64,000 nucleotides of DNA from assembly GCF_001039355.2 (NCBI RefSeq), contig NW_019774092.1, positions 266,467-330,466 of the forward strand, in the 5' to 3' direction. A model generated the notes under the pieces. It searched no databases, was not told the origin of the DNA, and saw nothing but the letters and a program-made list of their open reading frames with translations. This DNA comes from Lingula anatina (lineage: Eukaryota; Brachiopoda; Lingulata; Lingulida; Lingulidae). The stretch's first letter is position 1; each line of letters opens with the position of its first letter. A program made the translations under genes and the position numbers. Below are positions 27,577 to 39,200 of the stretch, one piece after another.

Positions 27577-30500
27577 GAGAAAAAAAGAGAGAGATCATGC
27601 TTAAAATAAGCTTAAGACACCACCAAAGCTGATCTTTAAGTGCTGTCAAAAGCTGATTAACCATATGGACTGTGGTTAAAGGGTCCTCAGAAAGCTCAAA
27701 CCCACAAACACCTGGTAAATGCCTGCAACTACCTACATTGAAATCAGGCCTAACAAGTGTGGTCAAATAGTTCTATTGACTTCCCGCCTTGAAAAGAATT
27801 TGCATCCGCAACTATAAGCACCATTCACCCACAGATTGACTGCCATGGGATTAAGGCCCCAAAACGTGCACCTCCCTGTCACCAAATGTCCATTGTGTGG
27901 TTAAAGATTTTGGTCATTTGCCTCATCTGCTATAATGATTGTCATTAGATTAATCTTTACAGTTCATAAATTTAAGTTTTTTTTTCTTTTCCCAACTGAT
28001 CCATCAAACAGGTGGTTACACGCAGAAAATCATTTTCACAACAATTGAGTTAGAGCATTTCTGAAAGCTAGCAAACTTAAAATTATGAAATGTATATTAA
28101 TTTACAGTATACATGAGTTTTTCTTAGTTGTAATAGCTAGTCCCCAACATTGCTGGTGCCGTCACCTTGCCGTATGAGGCTTGCTATGAGAAAATCAAGC
28201 TTAAAGATACATTTGATCTGCACCTTTTTTCAGATTTTTGGTCGTAAATTTGACCTATTTATGTGGTCTACTTATGTGTCCCAGTTATACAGCACAGAAA
28301 GCAAGCAGAAAAAATCTGTTCAAATGTCATTTTTCGGGTAACATGAAATGGCATCCTTAAGTATTTCTTTCAGTTGCACTATATGAAACTATTTGGTGGC
28401 ATCAATATATTTGGTCAACTTTTGTGGCAAAAAAAAATGAATTTCAAGTGCATCTTGAAGCTGACAACAATCACCCTGAGTTTCAGTATCATTTTCAGCA
28501 AAGCTATGATGACAGAGGCATGTTTCCAGTATGCTTTGAAAATCCGGGTGGGTTTTAATATAATCTTCTGCTACCTGCGGCTGTTACAAATACAAGCACC
28601 TTGGTGAAGAAAGCCACATTGGAGACTGACAGGCATTTGAAGCTGAACTAACTTGTGGTTGTAGTTCAGATGTCCTTAGCAGGATCCAGGCAGGATGAAG
28701 TTCCTGCATGCGCATAATCTGACTGTTCCATCATGTCACCAGGAACTCTCTGTCACCACGAACACTTCCAATTCTGTACACAGTCTAGTCCGCCAAGGAC
28801 ACAAAGAAAAATACCTGGTGACTGCGCCACTGCCTCACTGATATCCACAGACTCAATGCAATGTTTTCGTATTAACAGAGTAGTTCTGATAATGAAAGAA
28901 ACTGCATCCCAACTTACTTATCAATTCTAAAGCATTCCCCCACCCTCCCCCTAGATTTATCTTTGCAGCCAAAACCACAAAATCCAGGGTTCTGAAGTAG
29001 CATTATAAATGACTGTCATAGTAAAGGATACGCTTATGCATATATCATGTTCCTCTATGACTATCCATACTATGCTCATTATAACATACTTCATAAATCA
29101 CAGATATTTCTGTCGGTCCTAGGAAAGTCATTATTAACAGATTTAAATAATCATTTGGTCAATATAAATTGCTCCTTCTTTAATATCATTACATTTTCTC
29201 CTGTATGAAATCTGCTGTGATTTTCCTTCAGTATTAATTTGGTCCCTCTAAAATGGATTAAAGAAATTTTAAATGACAACATTCACTCCAAAATAAATAA
29301 GTATGATAAAAAAATAGTGAGATAAAAAGTTTGAGGTTTATCACAAATAAATCCCCATAGAATTTGTTCCATTTCTTTCTTTCTTTTCTAATATATTATT
29401 TGTCTTCTTATCAATAAATATCAATTTGTAATGATCAAATTTTTGTTGCTTAATAGGTTAGATTAATTACATGCTTTATTCTTGTTTGTCTGAGTTAGTG
29501 GTTAGTTACTTCTTTAAGTAAGAACAAATTTAACATTTTTCAAAAACTTCACAAAAAATAACCACACTTAATATGCTCCTGTTGTATCTTTTAAGATGGG
29601 GGACATGCATGACCTATTTAAGGTCGGTCATTTAAATTGTACACATTCATAAGATTTAAATAGTTTCAAAGGAAATTGATCATTGTTCTGAGGCCAGTTT
29701 CTTCCTCTAACTTTGATCTCATTCAATCAATTGTCTTCTGCAAAGTATCTCAATTTTCTGACTATGCTGTAACATGATTCTCTGCCTTATTTGCAGTGAC
29801 TTCCTAGGAATTGCATAGAAAACACACAAACAGAAGGCGTCAAACTGATGTCAGATTTCTCAGAAAATGTCATATCTGCGTCTGCAGGAATGGCGTTTAC
29901 GTTTCTGACACTTGTATTACAGCATAAAACATAAATATAGAAACATAATAATAGCAGCACCAGTCACAGTTATAATGAGTACTTTTCAGGGAATTTAGGA
30001 AGTGAACTTTGATGGTCAAATCATTTATATTCACATTTTCACATGTGTAGAAACATGTGTGAATAAAAACAAATTAACTGCCAAATGACGTAAATTGAGA
30101 AAATTTAGAATAAAATTTCTGGTGCCATGTTTTGATGCGCTGTTCAATTGCATTTTGCACGAATTAAAGAGTCCAATTGCTGACCCTTTCAGTCTGATCT
30201 TTAGCTATAGCAGTGGAGAATTATTTTTTTTCCTTTTTTTTTCTATTCTTATTTGACTTTTTCTGAAGACAGGTAATGTAATTCCCATGCTTTGAATGAA
30301 AAAAAATCCAAAACATCAAACATCATTCTAAATTATGCACATGAATACTACAATGTGCACTTAGTTTAAAGGAACAATTACAACCCCCGAAAAGAGGAGG
30401 ACAATAATAGAGGGGAGGGTTCTTGAAATCCTCACAGGATTTGCAAGTGCAACTGACTGAAATTGATTTTTTACATCAAGTATAACAGCAGCTCTGCTCT

Positions 30501-33500
30501 GGGAATAGGTGCAGACTTGAAAGGATAAGATCCTTAATTCTTGGTGAAATGTTTGCCAATGTATCCCCGATTTTTCTGATTTCAGTTTGTCCACCTGTTA
30601 TTAAAATCGCCTTTTTTGCTCAAAGCTGCGGACATAATTAATACAGGGGCAAACATTGAAGTTGGTGGATGGAATAGGAGAAAATAAATAATGACCTTTT
30701 CTTCTTTCTTTTTTTTTTGCACAATTTTCCCTACTATTATGATGGTGCCAGTGTCAATATTTCATGCTCATATACCACTGATCAAAGGGTCTCGTTACAA
30801 AATGTGGTTTCTCCTTTTTAAGATTTCATATTATTCATAATTTAATAATCACTTAACTAACATAAGGGTGCTAGCATCAATGGCAAATATTTTTTTTTTA
30901 ACCATGGCCTCATACCGGCTATATTTTATTCTTTAATTTTCTTTTGTCGCATTTTCCTAAAGCATCCATCCATCAGCCAAACACAATACATTTCTAGACA
31001 CTGGTCACACATAATATGCACAACTAGCAAAAATAACTTTCCCCAAAACATATTTATAATTAGGAACTAGTTAAAGTTAATACACATAACAAGCAGAAAA
31101 CTTGTGTGGTTGTTTAAATTTATCAAATCTCTTTTACAAAGACAACTTATGGGAGAAGCTGAAAACATGACTTCAGATGCAGGCCTGGGGTTATGACCTG
31201 ACTGTGTAAATTACACCTGAATGACCAGACATGACCTAAAACTCTCCAACTGATAACTGATGTAGGAAAATAACTTGAGTTAGTTATAATCATATTGGTG
31301 CTATTATTGCCCTTCTTTTGATGTAACCGCAAATCCAAACATTTGTACACAAAGAGCCTGGGGACATCATCGGCTGTTCGGTTGTTCTTTTTTATATGGA
31401 TACAAGCCCTTTGTCAAAGGATCTGTCTTCTTTTCTAGGGGCATATGTCTAAATGATGATAATAATTACTTGGTCTATTCTTTTACTTTTCCAATTTATA
31501 CCTTTTCTTCCATATTCTTTTTTTAGTATCTTTCAATTGTCAAAACTCTGACTGCTAAACATTTACAACAAGCACATAATCTTCAAATTATAGGCAATCA
31601 CCTTTATTCAAAAAGGCAAGCTTATATAACATCTCATTATTTCAACTGAAACCTAGCTTTCAAACAAAGGGACAAGTCACACAATAAAAAGGTCATACAC
31701 ATATCTATTTCAATATTTCATAAGCAAATCCTTTCTTGACCATGAAGTAATCCAGAAAGAAGAGGTGTCACACAATCAAAAGACCATACATCTATCTTAA
31801 TCAGTTTGGTCCCTTAATATCTGCATTTCAAATGTGTATATCCCACCTGTCTGAACCCAAGAGCATTCTAATGCATTCAAATTAGCCATGTGATAGTAAT
31901 AAAGAGAAAGCATTTCGAGATTTCCAATGACACGTACCTTTCCCGGTTCTCTGTCAAAATCCACAAATTCTCTGGTTGGCACTCGGTCATCTGGATTGTC
32001 ACTCCAGGCATTGGACATGAATTGCAGAGATAGGTTGGAACCAGGACCAACAAATGCCTAGAAAAAAAAAAGAATAATCGTCACTAAAAATTATTTTAAA
32101 GGGGCACCTTTTTACACACCTATCTACATATTTGGCCTCATCGAGGCTTGCATTTGAAATACATAGAATATATGTACATGCTTGCATGTTCTTAGGTCAG
32201 CCATAACCCACAAATAAACCAAGGATATATCATGTTTCGTACAGATAAGTATTAACATTTCCACTGCACTGAAATTCATAAATTTTGCACCAAAGTACAG
32301 GTGAAAAATCATGTATGATACTTATAAATTGAATTGAACAACATGAAGTTCACTTCATCTTATTATCTACTGAATGCATTGTATTTCCCCTCAAAACCAC
32401 AAACGTGTCGGAGATGCTGTGGGTTAAAAGGTCCAAAAAGGAGGATATGCGTCAATCTATGTTTGGGATTAAAAAAATAACAAAAAAAGCAGGTTGTGAG
32501 GAGGCAGAAAGAGCTAATCATCAGGACTGTGCGTTAACCACAGTGACAAACCAACATGCAAACAAGCCCTTTATCTGCCCTGCACAGCTTCATGTAATTC
32601 CTTTGTCCTTTGCTTAATATCCGTGTTTTGCCATGAAAAACAAAAGATATATCTACCCCCCTTAAAAAAAAATTAGATTATATATACATCTTGTTGTTCT
32701 GTAGTCTCTGGTCAACATTCAAAATATATTGCACTTGATGGTGCTTTAAACCACAACTTTTCCGTTAATCAAAAATGATGCATATGAAAAAATATTTCTT
32801 CTAATTTATTAAATTCAATATTTTGTGCCTTCTTTCTTTGCTGTGCTAGCATAAAGACAACAGTAAATCACGCACTAGTAGCAACGTGCTGCCGATCAAA
32901 GATGGAAATCAGCGGTGCAAGAAGGGGAAATTTCATTTCTAATAAGGATGCAACATGCCAAAGAGACTTAGCCACAACCTTATTAATAAAGGGGAGGCTG
33001 ATGTGAAGCAGGTTCAGAAAAAATACGTAACTGTCACTTAAACAAAGTAATTTCCCCTCCACGAAACCAAAGCAGACAGCTTCATTTTTCCCTCACCCTA
33101 GTTTGCATTATAATGTTATAATCCATATCTGGTTTCAATCTGGTAGACAAGGAACTGATTCCTGAACCTTTAGTTACAGATCCAACCCAACACACCTCAT
33201 CATTCTGCATGCAATTAATAGGTGGGGTGACTCCAGCATATTTTTGTTTAAGCCCTTTTTTATTACCCTGAGTGTCAGAGCAACGTAAAAGTTAGCTTGA
33301 TAAATATTAAATATACCTTGGAGTCACTTTTACTAAGTATTGCTGATATGGGTTACATATGAAATCAGGATCGAGCTGGCAATACCGGAATCTAGAACCT
33401 AGGGTATTTTTTATGGAATTAACATAAATTAATGAAAGAAATAATAATAATAAAGCTTTATTTTTCACACTCAAAGAACAAGTTATAATGTTAATTAAAT

Positions 33501-33869
33501 ATGACAGACATATGGCAGGATTTCTTGAGGGGATCTTTTTTCAGGCTACAAACAGGGTTTAATTTTTTATTCCTTAAAAAGTGGACAGTTAAAAACTGTG
33601 ACAAGATTAACTTTAAGGAGAAGAATCATCGGGGACACTAAATGTTTTCAGTTTACAAGTAGGACACATTTTTTCTCTGATTAAATCAGACAAAATGGTT
33701 CAAATTAAAGTAAAACTGCCTAGATTTAAGACAATCCTCAAGAGGCAATAGGTATTTTTCATGTGTTTCAGCATTAACATGACAAATGCTTAATTCATGG
33801 GTTACAGGAGTGCCATTATCATTCTTTCAAACCATAAAAGACAATTTTGTCAACTTTTTAAAGTCAACA

Positions 33870-33927
<58 letters not shown>

Positions 33928-34089
33928 AAACAATACAGTTCTTGAGTAAAGAAGATAAGGGTACAATACATTTTTGGGGTGACTTGGCAATTTTAAAAGA
34001 TTATTGAAATGATAGTATATCTCCTTTTAAAAATTCACTTAATATTCAACATGAAATTTCTGTAACTTAATATAAAATATTTCGATCCA

Positions 34090-34157
<68 letters not shown>

Positions 34158-35079
34158 TGAACAAATGCAATGTCAACTTCATTTTCCAAATTGGAAAGAA
34201 ATATTCTTCTGCCCTGATTATGGAATCTTCTTCATTATGATGATTGTCATATTTTTTTAAAGATAGACTTTGAATTTGGCAAGGAGACAGGTACTAAAAC
34301 ATTTCTCACTTCTGACCTGTTGTCATAACTACGTCAAGGATATTCAAATATGTCCGACTCAGACTGTCACCTTTGAGGCCTTCTGTCTACACTGCAGACA
34401 AGGATCTTTATCTCCCAAAATTAACAAAGATTGTTTATACAGGTTTTATCTCATTTTTTTTGCAAAGGTACTCTGTTCATGCCCTGGGGGGGGGGGGGGG
34501 GGTTGGATGGCTCGAATCTCAGCTTGACATACAAACACATCTGACAAACCGCGAGCAGGGGACCAGTGTTAAACAGATTTTCTTATAATTTTCTTCTTTT
34601 TTCTATTTCAAAAATCGGCTTGGTCATAGGGTTTAAATAACTCAAAATCTAAGAACTAGTGATGATTTGTCAGTCATAATCTACACACAAATATCATTTT
34701 CTAACCAGTAAAAAAATCCAGACTTCTTGGGTTAAAAGGTACCATTATTACGACAGAAACTTAGAGCTTAATTATGCAAAATTCCTAACTTTTCAGCTGT
34801 TACAAATAAAGGTGTGTCTCCTTAAGTACACTATTGAAATTACTTAATATTCATTATCAGACAGTAAAACATATGACAAAAATGGAAGGTGACAGTAATA
34901 TGTATTGATCTTGTCTCTTTCAAATAACGAAACCATTTCAATTTGGACAGTCTGTAACTATGGGGTATAAATTCTTAGTTAAAATGGCTGATGTAAAGCA
35001 TGATAATACTGTAGCTTGGTAAATTACAGAAACAATATCATTACTTTTTAAATGCTGTATCTCCAGGCCTGAGAGACAG

Positions 35080-35133
<54 letters not shown>

Positions 35134-36212
35134 TTTAAGTTATATATCCAGGCACTTTCAAAGACCTGGCAAGCGCTTAGATAAATGCAGACAATGCAGG
35201 TCTTCAGAGGTGCCAGACAGTTATTTTAAAATATTAAAAGATTCCCAACCCTTCCCACTGAACACCCTCTGCCTTCACCAAAGTTCTTTTTTTTTATAAA
35301 TAAATATGCCTACAAGCAATGAGCTGGGGAAATAGAAAGGCTTCAATACATTTCTGGAACAAATTCAGATGATGAATTCTTTTTTAAAAATATGTATGTG
35401 TGTTTGTGTGAGGGGGGTAGGGGGTGCATTAAAAATACCCTAAACTTGAAAAAACAAAAATGTGCATCCTTTGATCTTCATAGAACTACCCCTACAGCCA
35501 AAATATGACAATGATCCCACTGCTGACACCCTTTGTATTCACCTCCATGATTCATATCATCTAGACAGAGCCAGTGCCCAATACATGATATGCATCTCAC
35601 TGTTACCTGTCTGACATTTACACACGATTCAATTCTTGTTTACAGCCTACTGTCATTAAAAGTTCCCTTCCTTGTTTTTCTGTCCCCCTTTTTTTTTTTT
35701 TTTGCTGATGGAGTCTTTAAGTGACATTAGTGTGTCAGTGAGGGGTGGAAGGTGGGGAGAGGGAGTGTGAAAAGGGAAAACTTTGATCATAAATACAATT
35801 ATTCATTTAAATGTGTTTACTAAGTATATTGTGGTGGGAGTAAGATCATTCAACAAGTAGGGCAATTAGTAAAAGTATGACATAAAAAGTGCAGTTTTTT
35901 CTTTTACTTTCTCTATTTGCATGACCTGCAGCTTGTGTGCATAAGGATAGGATATATAAATATATCTATTAGCTGAGGAAGACAAAATTCAAAAGAATAC
36001 AGCATCTTTTTCACTAATCCATTTTTCATGTAATTCCTATATTACGCTGTGATGCAATCTATGACCTTATTTACTAAGAAGGCAGACTGTTGATGTAATC
36101 TATAGATGTTAAATTGAAACCCATGCAATGAAATGAGAATAATCAAGAAAATATATACACTATAGAATCTTTAGATGGGTTCATAATAATCAGACTAAAA
36201 TTAAACTGATCT

Positions 36213-36259
<47 letters not shown>

Positions 36260-39200
36260 TGAAAGCTTCATCTTAGGTGAACAATTTAACAAGATACTGT
36301 ACCTACACAGAGACAACTAATCTATTGTTTATATTCAACATTAACTGCAATGTTAGCTTTTCCTGAAATCAGACTTACTGATTCCTTTTTGACAATAAAT
36401 TAGTCGAAATAGCATGCTATACAGTGCATGAGACCAGGGCAAAGTATATATATAATAACTGTCTTTGTGTGACAAAGCATCATTATACTGCTTCAGCAAT
36501 ATTCAAATATTGGCTGCTAAAAGAGTTGTTGATATACCTACTTTGAATGGCTAGAAACATAAACTCAACAATCTGATCTTTCTCATAAAACGGAAAACAA
36601 TCTGTGTTAGTTTGAAAACCATTTAAAATGATTTGGTCAGCTGGTGATGACACTTAACCTAAAAAAAGTTTTCTTTAATGTGAATTTATTTTCAACAGGA
36701 GTACCATGTGAGAGCATGATATTTATCCCCCCAACATTTCTAGATAATATTCCAAAAGTTGTTCATGTACTTTTCTTTCGACATTCTGTTCTTCCAGTCT
36801 TTGCCATTTGCTTCCCCACAAGAAACAGTGTGGTTAGAGATCACAAATAAACAATATCCTCCTTTTTTCACCATGACATATATTTAAAAATGTGCTTGAT
36901 TAAGAATTAATTTGAAACCTGTCACAGCGAAAAGTGAGATTTAATATTAGAGTGAATTAAGGTGGATATTGCCCAAATTACATATAGTCTTTCTCTTCCA
37001 TGCATGCACCAAGAATAAAATGTGTGCAATTAATACAAATACAATTTATTTGCCGCATAGGTTCAAAATGCATTGGAATTCGCCTACTTTTGTACGAACA
37101 CCAAGATTCCAGGTCCTGATGATCTAAGCTTGGTTTAAAAAACTCTCGCCTAAATACAAGCATACAGCACACATGTGGAACTTATTTTAGTACAAATAAG
37201 TTGATTATTTGGGAACTTATCCCTAAGAAAAACAACCCCTGCGTTTTTTTGTCCTCAGTTGACCAGATAAAATATGCCAAGATACCAATATTCATCTCAA
37301 TTCACAAGGAGTACAAATTGCAGTCTTAGGAATAATGTCACTGGCAGACTGCCATTGGTCGCATTTGTCCGTTAAAGAAACCAACTCCCCTTTGTCTGTT
37401 AAATGTGCACACAATGAAAAGAACAATAAAACATATTGTCCTTGATTATTTACAATTTAGCCAGGGATCCGACAGTTAAATTTAATGAAAATCAAGTATT
37501 AGTACCAGTCCATGAAAAATTTCAAATTTATTATTTGTTTTTAATAATGAATGGTGCACTCTGTTGGCTTACAGTGCATAACTATAAACACGCACACACA
37601 CACACACATATATGCAATGACAGTTAACAGGATATACTATGTACATAAGAGGTTAAGTCAAGGCCAGAGGAGAAGGCGGGGGGGGGGGGGGGGGGGTCAC
37701 AGAGGCATATGCACATCCTCTCCATTTCTTTTAGCTTCATGAAATAATATTGTTTCCATGCTGAACAAAGGGATGACAAATTTTATTACTCCTGTGACAT
37801 CCTGTAGTAAAATCCTGGATCTAACGGTGTCAACATGCTGTTTGCCTGTGAAGTCTGACACTAAATAATTCACGAAACAAACAGCCATTGTGGGTTAAGG
37901 CAACAGACAAGCGAGGCAAACGTTGTTTTGAAATTCAATAAATAATCAAAACCTATTTTACTTTGTGAGAAATTGGGTTAAAATTAAATAACCACTGTGG
38001 TTTAACTTCAAATTCACTGAGATATATATTATTCTATAATATACTGAATTAATTTTCTGACTAATGGGCTATTATATTATATTATATTATATTATATTAT
38101 ATTATATTATATTATATTATATTATATTATATTATATTATAAGCCAAAGGCCAATAATATTCAAATGTTAAATTACTCAAAAAATATCAAATAAGTTCTG
38201 CCGTATTTCTTTTGTTATCATAACAGATAACAATTACATAATTACTATGCCAAATGATACACTGAGGCATGCCAGCAATTCCACAATATTGATTACAAGT
38301 TAGACCATACAATAGAGCAAATAACTATCTGTATGATTCACTCCCTCACTCCTGGTCAATTCCCCAATAAAATTTACACACCTACAGTGCTAAGAGTCAT
38401 GACTAATTGTTAAACTAATATTGGGTTAATATTAATCTTTGCCAGCCATTTCTGATCATGGGAACACCCCCACTTCCTGGTTTGTTTATTCCCAATACCT
38501 ATTGATTATATACAGAAACGATCAGTTGTTATGAATTGATAATGTGAACAATAGAATCGATGGTCAATAAGCTTGTGTTACCTGCCGTCAAAGGACTTAA
38601 AAGTACGTGGGAGTTTCTAAGGAACACATCTGAGAAATACGTATGGCAACTTTTGAACTTCGGTGACATTCAGAGCACAACTCCAGAACAAAGAAACTTT
38701 TCACGGCCCTGTTTTTCTGGACAGCACCCTCGCTTTATTGTTCTATTTTGAAGGTCCCAGGTCACTTGTTTGCTTGCTTTACACCTTGTCAACAAGTGTG
38801 ATTGAAAGAATCAAATAATCATTGTTAGATTTTAACAATACATGGGATGGGCCTTTCATGGCAGGACTAAGGAACCATTTTGGGTGTGTAATAGCTTACA
38901 GTAGAAAAGCAAGGATTTGCTCAAGTCTGCTACTGTTTTTTTTTTCACCTCTTTTGTTTTTAAAGGAGCAACCAGTGTATGCACTGGATACACTTTTCCA
39001 CCAGTCAATGCAAGTTGTCGCCATATTATATTGTACGACAAAGAGAAACATTGCTATCTAGCATGTATGGACAGTCGTTGTTTTTGAATACTAATAATAA
39101 TAATAATAACAGCAATGCACAACGGCCCTACCTAATTTTTACTGACAACCTTCATAGTAATTTAAGAAGCTTTTGACAACTAGAAAAAAAAATCATAAAC

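Larger units (their letters stand above)
21447..31937 (-). other. CBFB intron 3
   Basis: About 10.5 kb. Contents seen: a three-unit diverged minisatellite next to the acceptor, a poly-pyrimidine/CA microsatellite at 27537-27575, a decayed palindromic MITE with an internal insertion at 24920-25310, and a 73-bp dispersed repeat shared with 28841-28913. The rest is AT-rich with no recognisable exon. Confidence 0.85.
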
